Below are positions 42,701 through 52,399 of a DNA stretch of 64,000 bases, piece after piece (the first letter of the stretch is position 1; each line of letters starts with the position of its first letter). The notes below the pieces were generated by a model, which had not been told where the DNA came from, did no database searches, and saw only the letters and a list, made by a program, of their open reading frames with translations. The DNA lies in contig JAXRKN010000045.1 in NCBI GenBank assembly GCA_038502055.1, positions 8,793,501-8,857,500 of the forward strand, given 5' to 3'. Source of the stretch: Tanytarsus gracilentus (taxonomy: Eukaryota > Arthropoda > Insecta > Diptera > Chironomidae). Position numbers and translations under genes: made by a program.

Positions 42701-44726
42701 CTCATTTGTAAGGAAATCACATGAATTTTTTTTTATTGTTTCTCACTCAACAAATATAAACATGCCAGCAAGAATGCTCATAAAAAAAGAGTTTTCGCAA
42801 TTTGAATTATTTATAAATTTTAAAATAAACTTAACGGATGGCAAAAGTTTCAAAAATATAACGGTTGAAATATTTTTAGACCTAAGAAACATGTCTTCTG
42901 CGCTGTTATGGTTAACATCAGCCCATAAGAGAGTCGCATGTAATTAAAAAAGAGTCATTCGGTTTGCGAAAATAAAATACATAAAACAAGAAACGAAACC
43001 AACATGACCGGAATTTTAAATCTCCACACATTCAAGTCGCATATTGCATTGCGACAAAAAAAATTGTACAGTACAAATAATAAGGAATGTAATTTATATA
43101 CAAAAAACTCGTAATGTCCTCACAGTGCCAAGTGCTTTTGGCCATTTTTTCGTCGTCATTCGCCCTTTTTTCACTCAACATTATCAGTCCGACAGTTCAT
43201 TCACCAAAATTTCGCCAAATTCAAGCGGTTTTATCAATTTTAATTTACATTTGTTATTTCTCTTCGCAGTTGTGTGTGCAGTAATGTTGTTGTGTCTTCG
43301 ACTCTCCGCATTTAAAGGTTGAACAACATTTTATTTTATGTTTCCCAATCTCTTCTCGCTCCGCTCATATATTATGAATGTTTATGTATATAAAATGGAA
43401 TAAAAGAAGAAGCAGAAAAAATATGTACTGACAGCATGGAGAGAGTGAGAGAGGAAATTCCGATGAGCTGAGGTCGTTTCTGAGTTGTTGACTTTTTTTT
43501 CATAAATTTAATTATGCGACTCTCGCTCGCTCGCACATACAAAAAAGGCATCTCGATAAGGAATTATTACTTTATCATAAAAGTTTTGCGAGTGCGAAGC
43601 AAAAGAAGCGAAAATTTGGACAGTTTTTTAAATGCTACTGCTGCTACTATTTAAACTTTTCTCTCCCTTCTCTACAACCTCAAATGTGTAAATGTAATGC
43701 TGTGTATATTGAGAAGAAAAATATCAAACGCTAAAAATAAAAGTTCCACATCTACCAACGAACATAATATAAAAAAATCGGACATTAAAAGAGAACACAT
43801 ACACAGACGCCTATGAACCTGTTGATACGATAATGTTATTAGCTCTGTGTATTTGACTTTAACGCGATTTTCTCGCAAACGATTATGTAAAAAATAATTT
43901 TAATGTTTGCTGACATAAAAAAAAATTCTTTCGCAGGTAAACTTTTCTTCCCATTAAAATTTCCAGCATAAATTCATCGCCCCCGAAAAATAAATATACC
44001 GTTCATCATGCTGGTCATCTAGCAATTCTTTTCAACTCGAAATTTTCATATTATATTCTTTTGAACTCTCTCTCTCTCTTTCTCTCATCGAAAAACATTC
44101 GCTCACTTCACTCCTCACTCACTCTTTCTACGGCTCACAACGAGGCTGAAACAAACTCATTTCATGATGATGGTATTTTTTTCTTTTATTTATTTATAGA
44201 TAGATGTGGAAACAAAATGGAAAACGCTTATAATTTTTTCTTCTCTCTGCATTTTCCTCCTAATGTATGGCGAGGAGAGTCGTGATTTTTCCTCACTGTG
44301 GGAGCTGAGCGCATATAGAACACAGAAACTAATTAACAGCTCTTTTTTTGACAATCCACAGACTTTGTTTTCTTTTTTAAGAACATTTGAGATATGCTTA
44401 ACGACCGTCGACGACGACTAGACGACACACATAATAATTGGGAAAATCTTGACACACACACACAATTTAATTATTTTATTTTTTGATATTTTTTGTAAAA
44501 TAGATTTTTACTGATTCACGCACGTTCGTACACATGAAAATAAAATAAGATGTTTGTGCCACTTACCCTCGTCCAAGAGCCTTTCCAAGTGCGTAAAAAC
44601 ATTGGGCAGGGCAGCGAGTTGTTTCCGATCTTTAAGCAACTGAGCCAGGTAATCAGCAATCGACTGAGGCGACTGCTGATGAATATGGTGGTGGTGTTCT
44701 TGCGGTTGATTTGTCATCATCATCAT
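3715..44726 (-). CDS. how: held out wings (HOW): STAR-family KH-domain RNA-binding protein, 7 coding exons
   Basis: Coding exons (minus): 44726-44567, 19370-19237, 9486-9370, 4685-4545, 4475-4376, 4149-4042, 3914-3715. All have GT-AG borders and matching phases, and join to 319 aa. HOW, the orthologue of vertebrate Quaking, binds ACUAA-type sites in mRNAs and controls their splicing, stability and translation in muscle, tendon and glia. Visible parts: a short His/Gln-rich N-terminus; QUA1 dimerisation helices (about residues 20-53, with IADYLAQLLKDRKQLAA); a KH domain across exons 2-4 with the RNA-contacting loop GPRG (about 107-110); QUA2 in exon 5 (KKRQLMELAIINGTYRD); and an Ala/Pro-rich tail. 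The start is the first of four consecutive ATG codons; Drosophila HOW has a longer Gln-rich N-terminus. The tail ends GGLFAR and lacks the nuclear-retention HPYQR tail of the long fly isoform, so this is a short-type isoform. Introns of 25.2, 9.8 and 4.7 kb make up most of the span. Confidence 0.96.
4686..9369 (-). other. how intron 3 (4.7 kb)
   Basis: AT-rich intron between the KH exon ending in MRDKKK and the exon beginning EDANRG. Short chance ORFs occur on both strands but none shows domain content, splice partners or sustained codon structure. No tRNA, mobile element or long repeat was recognised. Confidence 0.75.
9487..19236 (-). other. how intron 2 (9.8 kb)
   Basis: The intron separates the exon ending EHPD from the exon starting FNFVGR, so it splits the KH domain. 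The sequence is AT-rich without a supported gene. One local irregularity is an imperfect direct duplication at about 12941-13062. No other element was recognised. Confidence 0.75.
12941..13062. repeat. Imperfect direct duplication with AAGAGGGCAGGTTGAAAAT-type motif
   Basis: Two related stretches lie about 90 bp apart. Each runs from AGTG through an AAGAG-GG-CAGGTT core into A-rich sequence (near 12941-12980 and 13021-13062). Between them are GCCACTT and its reverse complement AAGTGGC, which could form a short hairpin. The function is unknown, and it may be the remnant of a small transposon. Confidence 0.3.
20669..21760 (+). mobile_element. Helentron/HINE-like non-autonomous element, copy 1
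   Basis: This element shares both ends and its internal order with copy 2. The left end starts AAACAAGATGGGTCTGCAAA and carries ATAGCTCCGC at 20706-20715. The right end carries the reverse complement within ATAGCGGAGCTAT (21744-21756), which can itself fold as a 5-bp stem with a GGA loop. Between them are 120-bp tandem units (starts 20742, 20862, 20982, about 21231), a unique conserved segment, a GTAAGAAAGTGAGAAA-type simple repeat (about 21510-21572) and a conserved right arm. There is no ORF. Short inverted subterminal repeats, a minisatellite core and a 3' hairpin are the described layout of Helentron-associated elements such as Drosophila DINE-1. No target-site duplication is visible. Assignment to Helentrons is inference; membership of a repeat family is directly seen. 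Confidence 0.7.
20742..21350 (+). repeat. 120-bp minisatellite, four units, interrupted (copy 1)
   Basis: Units of 120 bp begin with the motif GGACATTAGTGGCACTC and end with CATGAAGCCATAGTTCTGAA. The third and fourth units are separated by an extra segment (about 21083-21210) containing a G-rich stretch. Both sides of that segment carry the identical 20-mer AAGCCATAGTTCTGAAAAAA (21083-21102 and 21211-21230), so it looks like a duplication or insertion inside the array. Confidence 0.85.
23552..24506 (+). mobile_element. Helentron/HINE-like non-autonomous element, copy 2
   Basis: Same family and orientation as the element 1.8 kb to the left. The left end is AAACAAGATGGGTCTGCAAA, with ATAGCTCCGC at 23589-23598. 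The right end is ATAGCGGAGCTAT at 24490-24502, followed by AATT, after which the two copies diverge. The core has four regular 120-bp units starting at 23631, 23751, 23871 and 23991. This copy lacks the G-rich insertion and has a shorter GTAAGAAA simple repeat (about 24274-24317). There is no coding capacity, so it is non-autonomous. Shared ends and an abrupt loss of similarity outside 24506 define the borders. Confidence 0.72.
23631..24110 (+). repeat. 120-bp minisatellite, four regular units (copy 2)
   Basis: Four consecutive units have an exact 120-bp spacing, each starting ATGGACATTAGTGGYACTCC and differing at a few positions. The fourth ends in a variant (AAGCCATATAAGAG) that leads into the conserved right arm. 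The copies are contiguous without spacers, so this is a minisatellite and not a CRISPR-like array. Confidence 0.9.
25862..25948. other. Cluster of short inverted repeats in how intron 1
   Basis: Positions 25911-25948 form an almost complete hairpin: TTAAGAGC pairs with GCTCTTAA, and an inner AATTCC pairs with GGAAAT around a small loop. Just upstream lie GCTCGTGAGC (a 4-bp stem) and CGCCTCCCGTGGGCG (a 4-5 bp stem). The block is more GC-rich than its surroundings. It might be a structured RNA element, but nothing identifies a known family. Confidence 0.35.
29878..29895 (+). repeat. ATG trinucleotide microsatellite
   Basis: Six consecutive ATG triplets in how intron 1. Confidence 0.9.
31594..31613 (+). 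repeat. TC dinucleotide microsatellite
   Basis: Ten consecutive TC/CT dinucleotides in how intron 1. Confidence 0.9.
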
Positions 44727-47700
44727 TTTGAATAATTTTTTTATTTATTTTTCTTATATACTTTTAAAAAAAAGAAGAGAATTCGAGAGCTGAGAGAATA
44801 AGGCACTTAGTCACACGATGTGAAAAATTATTTTAAATATGATTTTTCGAGTCACACGAGATTGCTTTAATTTACAAAATTTAACTTTTCTTTGTAATTT
44901 TTAGTTTTTATAACTTTTTTCACTTAAGAACGATCAAAAGAGAGTCACTTTAAAGAGCAAAACTTAAACTTTTTGTTGTTGCTATTAAAAAGGAATTTTT
45001 TCACTTTGTGACGGAATTTCTGCCGATAATTTAGGAAAAAAACTTTTTGCGATCGAGCACGTTTGTGAAAATTGGAAGACTGGCGAACAACTAATGTTAA
45101 GATATTCTTTAGTTTTATTAGTTAAAGTTTTTTGAGTTAATTTTTACGCGATTTATTCTGGCGATACGACTTACTTCAGCAAAAGTTGAATTACAAGTGA
45201 TCGAGTTGGTGAGTTGAGATGATGTGTGTGCGAACGGGAGAGAAATGAGAGTGGGAGTGAGAATAAAATAAAAGAGCGAGAGAGAAGCACAAGAGCTGAT
45301 CGAGGAAAAAATGTTAAGGCATTATTAACACGAACATTTTATTCTTCTTATTGGATGCTTGTTAGATTTTTTTACAAGATCGACACGTGGACTTTTTCCG
45401 TTAAATTAAAACACTTTTAATAGTTTTTTAAGAATTTAATTAAATGATGTAACATTTCACAATTTTCCTTTTTTAAATAAATTTAGCAATTTTAAATTTA
45501 TGTGGCCCTAAAAAAGTTTTTAAGCAACCTGTCATTATAACAATCCCACTTGATGTTTCTCGCATACGCTTTCCATATACGCAAAACCGATTTAATTGAT
45601 TCCCAACTCACCTCACACCCACTCAAAATCTCTCTCGCCATTACTCTTTGGCGTCATTTTCCAATCAAAATCGATTTCGATATCAACAAGTCTCGCATAC
45701 ATGAAGTGTGTACATAATGATTATAATTTGCTGATAACGACCATTTAATTGAGCGACAAATTAAAAAGAGTCTTGAATTATAACTCAATTAATCGATTTA
45801 TGGAGGCAGGTTTAATTAAAAAAAATCTTATTAACAGTAGCCAGTTGCGCGCGCACATGTTGCTGGCAATTTTTAGGAAGTGCTTTATGCCCACATATAC
45901 AACATTGAATGCGCAATGACATGTCGACGCTTGTTTTCGTGGAATTTATGGTTCATTTCTTAATACCTTGAGTCACTCATTCACAAAAAAAAGATCTCAA
46001 TGGAGCCCACATAAGAATTCTCTTATATACGCTAGAATTATCTTATTTTCATAAATCAAAAGGAATGAATTATAGGATGGAAAATGAAAATTTATTTCTT
46101 ATGAAGAAATTTTCATCAAACGAGAAAAAATTAATTTAAGGTGATGGGAGAAAAGGGATGGAAATTTTTTAAAAATTAGAATTCGAATTTCATAAGCATA
46201 TTTTTAAATTCAAACGATTTTTAATAAAGTTTCCTTCATGCAACCTGAAATAAAATTTATTTATGCTGCAAACCATAAAAAAGCCACAACAAAAATATGT
46301 GTGGATAAAAAAGTGAAAACATGCTCAAGGGAAATGATTTATGTTGTAATGCACTGGAATTTCAGCATATTACAATTCTAAAATCTCACATCTCGAGTAA
46401 TTTAATCTGCGAATGGCGATGCGTGGGACATGCTCAAGAGATCTAACAAACATGTGTGTAATAAATGAAATAACAACGATGAGGTCGATTCGCAGGCGCT
46501 TAGCATGTGATTGGATTGCGCGCGAGTTTAGGAAAATTTTATTCATCCAATTAGCAATTTCAATGCCAAATTGGTGGTGCCATAAGGTGGCGATCGTAAA
46601 AAAGCACTTTCTCTTGCATCAATTGACCATATTTCCACAGATGTGACGGATGGAAAACAAGAGTGACACACAATGTCACACTATACAGCACGCCCACGAG
46701 TCTTTTCGCAAACATGATTTTGCTATAAAGATCTCATTGTGTGTTATTTGACAAAATAGTGTGGAAAGTTACTTCGCTGACCATATGACGATGGAATTTG
46801 AGCAATTCGCAGATGAAGGAGAATTAAATTAACTAAAATTATTGCGATTTGCATTGCGATGGCGAGAAAGAAGAAAATGTGTGGAAATAAATTTCGTGAA
46901 AATTATGAGCGAGCATGCACGGCGTCAAGGAAATTAGTGAATTACTAAAGTAGCACGCATTCATATTTTAGAAATTTCAATATTATTTTAAAAAGTTTAC
47001 TCAAAACATTTGCGACTTTTTTAAAGAATTGAAGAATGGAATTTTGTTTGGATAGTTTCAGGAGAACCTACGCGAAAAAAATACTTTTATGTCCATTCGG
47101 CTCTAATTTGGTAGTGTCTTCTTTCCGTTTTGGATATTTTGAGGGCATTGACAAGAATTTTCTCAGAGGTTAGTCATGAGTCAGTCAAAATTTCACACAT
47201 ATCGAATTTAAAAATTTCCATAAATTTAATTTACTCATAAAAAAAATTTGGCCATAAAATTAATTTTAAGTTAATGAATGCAAAATTAAAAAAAATACAT
47301 ACGTATGCATAGAATTAATTTTTTCGTTTATACTCCGAACCTTTGATATTATTAAATTCCTTTTACTGTAAATCTTTCAATTATTTAATTAGAATTTTTT
47401 TCTCAGGACATTCTAAAAGGTGTTAATTGTCGCCTAAAATTAATTTAACAAAATGTTTCTCTAAAAAAAATTAAAATATATAATATTCAAAGTATCTTTG
47501 GCGCGACTGTTTAAAAGCATTTTATATTTATGCCAATTCAACTTCCATTTTGCGAATTCCATAAAAAGTCTGATGATGCCGAAGCGCTCGCTCGTTGAGA
47601 TGATTTCATCACCCAAGAATATTTTCAATCTTAAGAGTGAAGAAAGAGAGTTGAATCTTCACAATTATGGATATTCGAAATGACAGAAATGGTCAGCTCT

Positions 47701-47809
47701 ATAAATGGGCGATCGTGGGTGCTGCGGATTATTTGCTGCGAAATATTTATAAACGCCACACAAAAAATTTATGTACATCTTTTGATAATTCTGATAAATT
47801 TTAACTTTT
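44727..47809. other. how 5' UTR/promoter region and how-pit intergenic spacer
   Basis: This lies upstream of the how start (minus) and downstream of the pit poly(A) signal. The part next to how is presumably 5' UTR, possibly with further non-coding exons, plus the promoter. I could not place a convincing TATA or initiator. GA-rich stretches such as 45226-45300 are typical of insect promoters but prove nothing. Small open frames here look spurious. Confidence 0.5.
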
Positions 47810-47815
47810 TTTATT
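47810..47815 (-). terminator. pit poly(A) signal AATAAA
   Basis: TTTATT on the plus strand gives AATAAA about 60 nt after the pit stop codon on the minus strand. Confidence 0.6.
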
Positions 47816-47874
47816 GTATCATTTGTATCATTATCATTAACGAAAAAGAAGAAAAAATGTTCACAATATTTTCA

Positions 47875-49855
47875 TTAAACGACCTTACTGGCGACTTTCT
47901 TCAATTGCTTTCGATCGGGTATGTGTTTAAATTGGTGCTTTGCCTTGCCACTGTCTTCTTTATTCATATTCATGAGTTTACCGTAGCCACGATTGCCAGG
48001 TCTTCGTTCGGGCTTCTTAAACTTGTGAGCCAATTCTAAATAAAGAAAAGAAATAATTTAAGAATCTTTCATCTTCGCAGTAGTTCATTGTTACTCACTC
48101 AAATCGACAGCAGGCGGTTGAATGAAGCCAAAGCTCTTTGCAACCTGTTGCAAGTCCAATTGTGCTAAATTAAAGATCGTCTTCAACTGATGCGAGTCGT
48201 AGGCGCGAATAAACGACTTGAACGCTTCTTTCGCTGATTGATTGAGAAAATAATTTTTCGCTATAAGATTTTCCAGCTGTGAAAAAAATAAAGTAAATAT
48301 TTTAAAGACGGTTCGTGATGAATCGACAGCGTGCTTACTTGAAGTTGAATGTCTGCAATTTTGCTCCATGAAAATTCAAACTCGTTGAGCGGTACTTTTG
48401 CCTGTTTTAAAAATCGCAAAAAGCCAATCTCCTCCTGACGCAAGATGAGCAACGCATGACCCGAGCTTCCCTCGCCACGAGCTGTTCTGCCAACACGATG
48501 AATATACTCTTTCGGATCATCTGGTGGATCGAACTGAACAATCCAATCGACAGCTGGAATATCGAGACCACGCGCTGCCACATCTGTGCAAAGTAAAATT
48601 CCAGTTTCAGCGTTACAGAACTGGAAGAATGTTGTGGTTCTCTTGGCTTGCTTCTGTTTGCCATGAATCGATGTTACAGGTAGGTCAATGTAGTTGAATA
48701 GTTCGTGATGGTATTTAACAGATAGACACGATGAGAAGAAAACCATCACCTTCTTCTTACGATTCTTTTTGAGGAAAGTAAAGAGCACCAAGAGACGCTT
48801 GTCGGATGGACAAATAATGTATCCTTGCTCTAATCCATCAACTGTCGCTTCTTCCTTATTGTCATCGACACCAACATAAATTGGTTCTCTCTTCAGCGCC
48901 AATTTACTGAGTGCTTCCGTTTTCTCAGTTTGTGTGGCTGAGAAGAGCATTGTCTGTCGACGTTTCGGCAAAAGACTGATAATTTGTTTCATGTCCTCTT
49001 CGAATCCAATCTCGAGAATTCTATCGACCTCGTCGATGACCAATGTTTGAAGATTTTTATAGAGAAAGTCTGGTGTGTTTTGAAGATGATCTAAAAGTCT
49101 TCCCGGCGTTGCTACGATAATGTTAATTCCTTTCGAAAGTTTCTCACATTCAATTTGTCGATTGGCGCCGCCCATGAGAAGGCCATAAGTTTGATGATGA
49201 TGTTTGTCCATAAGTTCTTTAAGCACGCCGAATGTTTGCATTGACAATTCTCTCGTAGGACTAATTATGACAGCTCCAGTGCCATTTCGAGGCATAAACT
49301 TTAGTTTGTGAACGAGTTCAATGACGGGAATGAGAAATGCTAGTGTCTTTCCTGATCCAGTCTTTGCACTGCCAACTAAATCACGTCCTTCGAGCAACGG
49401 TGGAATCGATTTTGCCTGGATCTCGGTCATTTTTGAAAAACCCATCTCTGCTACGGCATTGATTGTTGCATCGCTCACTCTACCGCGTAAAGCTTCAAAG
49501 CTGTTATCGCTTAAGAGAGTCTCGAGAGCTGACGAACTTCCAGGCAGGTCTACAGGTTGGGCTTCAGCTTCCTCATTACTTTCATTTCCGTTTTCTTCCT
49601 CTGAGTCTTCTCTTACAGCTTTTTTCTTCTTCTTCTTTACCTTCTCAACTGCCGAACCATTTTCTAGCTTTCTTTTGAGTGGCTTTTCAACAATATCCTC
49701 TTCTAAAAATTATAGATTTGTTTCAAAAAAATGTGGAAAATTTTTAAACACTTTTTACCTTGAAAATTGTCTTCTTGATCCTTGTTCTTCAACTTCTTTT
49801 TCATCTTTTCACGTTTAGTTATCTTTTGCATTAAAATCTTTTCGCGACTCTTCAT
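47875..49855 (-). CDS. pit: Pitchoune/DDX18-type DEAD-box ATP-dependent RNA helicase (4 exons)
   Basis: Exons (minus): 49855-49759, 49702-48339, 48276-48099, 48035-47875. All junctions are GT-AG and in phase, giving 599 aa. DDX18/Pitchoune/Has1 is a nucleolar helicase for 60S ribosomal subunit assembly. A Lys-rich, acidic N-terminus (about 1-105) precedes the helicase core: Q motif region MGFSKMTEIQ, motif I AKTGSGKT (about 145-152), Ia PTREL, Ib TPGR, motif II DEVD (about 255-258), III SAT, IV FFSS, V TDVAARGLD and VI HRVGRTARG. The C-terminus has the family's FGFIQPPAVDL segment and a basic tail. Motif II reads DEVD rather than DEAD. The start is the first ATG of the Lys-rich exon. The protein is slightly shorter than human DDX18 (670 aa), mostly in the N-terminus. 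Confidence 0.95.
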
Positions 49856-49943
49856 GATTATGCCTTAAAAATTGAAATTTATTTAATTCGCAAAATTCAA
49901 AACAAAAACCATGCGGGAGAATGAGGTGAGTTTGTTGTGTTAC

Positions 49944-49952
49944 GCGCCCTTC
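49944..49952 (-). promoter_or_regulatory. GAAGGGCGC element upstream of pit, shared with the next gene
   Basis: The 9-mer GAAGGGCGC (minus strand) lies about 90-97 bp before the pit ATG. The identical 9-mer stands about 102-110 bp before the next minus-strand gene (51148-51156). In AT-rich sequence a GC-rich shared motif at a matched distance suggests a common promoter element. The factor is unknown. Confidence 0.35.
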
Positions 49953-50010
49953 GAAGTGTTTGTGGTGAGATTTGAATTTAACTGAAAAACGACACGTTTG
50001 AAAATTAAAT

Positions 50011-50016
50011 TTTATT
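50011..50016 (-). terminator. Poly(A) signal of the ETAA1-like gene
   Basis: AATAAA on the minus strand, about 65 nt past the stop at 50080 and only about 60 bp before the pit promoter motif. Confidence 0.55.
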
Positions 50017-50079
50017 TTGCTTTCTTTAAATTCATATATTTTTCTTGATCAAATAAATCTTTAGCACAGCTACAGTATT

Positions 50080-51046
50080 TCATTTTCTATTGCCATTTTG
50101 TCGCATTTTACGTTGATTTTCGAGGAAAACTTGTCGTCGTCGAATGGCTTCTTGCTTATTTCTTTCAATACGCATTTTAACGTCATTGGGAATTGAGGAT
50201 TTTTGTACATTGCTTGAGGTCGTCGGCTGAGGAGTTTTAGGAAGAGGCTTTGAAGGCCACACGGGTTTTTTCATGTTTTGAACAGGACGAGAAAGGAGAA
50301 GAGGCGGCTTTGAAATCACTGGATGAGCAACAGGTGGTGGATTTTTATTAACAACTTGAATCGATTGCTTAGCGATTGGTGGATCTGGAACTTGAGTTGA
50401 AGATGCGATTGGCTTGTCTGGCCATTCAATTATGCTCTCAACTAGCAAAAGTTCTTCACACTCTTGCTGAATTCTTAGCTGTTCCTGATTGAGCTTCTCA
50501 ATTGCTTCAGCCTCCATTCTTTCCAAATCTTCAAAATTGAAATCGTCGTCCGTGAGAATTTCATTGGGCTTGTTCTCGTTAACAGCATTAACAAGCTGAT
50601 CGTCCACGATTGAGTCATTGAGACTTCTATCGAGGTTTTGCATGAGATTTCGTGGCTTTACTGGTAGTCCTCCCATTATTAATTGTCTGAAATACTCTAC
50701 ACGTCTTCCTTTTTCTTCTTCATCATCATCATCTCCTGTCGTTAGCTGAGGACTTGATTTGTATCGCTTAATTGACCTAACTGTGGGCTTGAATTCATTA
50801 ACTTTTCTCTCTCGCTTTCCCAATAAAGTTTCCTCCTTTAATCTTGTCGGCGTCGATCGTGTGTCCCAATATATTTTGTTTGCTATTCTCTGAATCGGAC
50901 TTTCTTCGTCGATTGTTGTCAATGGACCTACAAAATTTAAATTGTGCATTAAAATATTGCGAAATTCTGAGAATATCAAACTTACGTCGAGTAACTGGCG
51001 ACAAGTTTGCGAGTTCATTTGAGTTTGATGCTTTAAAATTGTCCAT
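50080..51046 (-). CDS. Protein with RPA32-binding-like C-terminal helix; possible ETAA1-like ATR activator
   Basis: Exons 51046-50986 and 50927-50080 (58-bp intron, GT-AG, in phase) encode 302 aa, mostly disordered and charged. Seen directly: a near N-terminal segment IANKIYWDTRSTPTRLKEE; an acidic stretch (DDDDEEE); the segment EILTDDDFNFEDLERMEAEA; a Pro-rich region; and a C-terminal basic helix VKMRIERNKQEAIRRRQVF. The last fits the IERN/KxxAxxRR pattern of RPA32-binding motifs in ETAA1, SMARCAL1, TIPIN and XPA. ETAA1 combines a WDP-like N-terminal motif, an acidic ATR-activating segment and a C-terminal RPA32-binding motif, in the same order, so an ETAA1-like role at stressed replication forks is inferred. 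The match is motif-level only, and another RPA-interacting protein is possible. That the gene is real is well supported by its intact frame and clean intron. Confidence 0.8.
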
Positions 51047-51147
51047 TATATTGAGTAGAACGTAGAAAGTTAGTCTAATTACAGCTGTTTTCCATTAATT
51101 TCCTGAGGATGAAAATTAATTTTGTTTTGTTTTGTTTTCTTAGTTTT

Positions 51148-51156
51148 GCGCCCTTC
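51148..51156 (-). promoter_or_regulatory. GAAGGGCGC element upstream of the ETAA1-like gene
   Basis: Identical to the 9-mer upstream of pit (49944-49952), at a similar distance from the start codon (about 102-110 bp). Confidence 0.35.
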
Positions 51157-51315
51157 TTGGCGGTTTCGTGAAATTTAAATTTTAAAAATCCGTTAGAAAT
51201 ATTTTGTGAAACATTTTAATGAAATTTTTTAAAAATTTATAAAAGTTTTAAAATTAAAGGACTTTTCCTAATAAAAAATAATAAAAATTTTGATCTGCAT
51301 AATAAAATTAATTAA

Positions 51316-52399
51316 TTAAATCTTCGGATCATCATCGGTAATTTTTGCAATTTTTAAAGACTCTTCCCACAAAATCTTGCAATTTTCCATTTCGCTTATG
51401 TAGGGCTTTAGTGGTGTCTCTTTGCTATCGATAAAATATTTTCCAGTCACATCTTTGAGATCCGAGCTCGCCAAGAAAATTGAAGTTTGTGCACCTTGTT
51501 GAGGGGTTTTGAAAAAAAATTTCGTCACCAAATTAAATGGAAGCTTAAGTGGCAATGGCATGTTGCGCCAAATCTAAGAAAAGCCAAATTAAATCAGAAT
51601 TAAAAAAAATATTTACTTCAACTCACCCCTGTGTCAACGAGGCCTAATTATTAAAAAAATTAATGAGTCTTGACCGTTATAAATGTAATTATTTTTCTAC
51701 CTGGATGCAAGCAATTAGCTGTGACTTTTGTCCCTTCCAATCGCTTTGCAAGTTCCAAAGTGAACATGATGTTGGCAGCTTTCGAACTGTAGTACAAATA
51801 CGTGGGCCATGTTGTCGTCGGATTGAGATTTTGCAGATTAACTTTTGCAAGTTTATACAAATCAGATGCAACGACGACAATTCTTGATGGTGCTGATTTT
51901 TTCAGTAAATCAATTAGTAAGTGAGTCAGCAAAAACGGCGCATAATGATTAATTGCAAAAGTCAACTCAATTCCGTCTTCAGTTGAATGCTTCGCGAATG
52001 CACCTCCATAGCCGGCATTGTGAATTAAGACATCGAGTCGAGATTCTTTCGCGATAAATTCCTTAGCAAATTCTCTAATTGACTTAAATGAACATAAATC
52101 GATTTTCATCACGATCAAATTTTCATTTCCAGTTTCTTTAGCGATTTCATCTTTATATTTAAAAAACAATAATGATTCGATTTCTTTTTATTTTAATCAC
52201 AATCTCACCTCTAGTCTCATTTGCAGCCTCAAGATTTCGACAAGCCAAAATGACTCTCGCACCTTTTCTCGCCAACTCTCTTGTTGTTTCTTTTCCAATG
52301 CCGCTAATAAAATTTTTGATATTAAATAATTTCCGAATATTTTTGTCGATCTCACCTATTAGCACCAGTTATGAGGACAGTCTTTCCCTCCATCTCCAT
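51316..52399 (-). CDS. Short-chain dehydrogenase/reductase, retinol dehydrogenase 11-14-like (5 exons)
   Basis: Exons (minus): 52399-52356, 52303-52209, 52150-51701, 51643-51627, 51573-51316; 287 aa, all phases matching. It is a classical SDR that probably oxidises or reduces retinoid or other lipid alcohols/aldehydes with NADP(H). Visible: Rossmann motif TGANSGIG near the N-terminus (residues about 11-18), ACRN typical of the RDH group, NAG motif (HNAGYGG), catalytic YxxxK (YYSSK) and the post-catalytic HPGLVDTGIW. There is no N-terminal membrane anchor, unlike mammalian RDH11. The fourth coding exon is only 17 nt but restores frame and the conserved PG-VDT segment. The start is the first of two close in-frame ATGs (MEMEGK). 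Substrate cannot be read from sequence. Confidence 0.93.

Larger units (their letters stand above)
19371..44566 (-). other. how intron 1 (25.2 kb)
   Basis: This giant intron separates the QUA1 exon from the exon beginning EIAKVRASLFQ. It contains two Helentron-like repeat elements (20669-21760, 23552-24506), simple repeats (TC tract 31594-31613; ATG triplets 29878-29895) and a compact hairpin cluster around 25862-25948. Open frames here are short, without domains, and consistent with chance. An intron of this size in a developmental regulator is a plausible site for enhancers, which I cannot recognise from sequence alone. Confidence 0.75.

Noticed and set aside
47680..48039. 119-codon plus-strand open frame
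   Set aside because: It overlaps pit exon 4 and 3' UTR in antisense; the minus-strand exon has proper splice signals and family sequence.
49321..49818. 165-codon plus-strand open frame
   Set aside because: Antisense shadow of pit exon 2; its low-complexity Ser/Phe content mirrors the Lys/Glu-rich N-terminus of pit.
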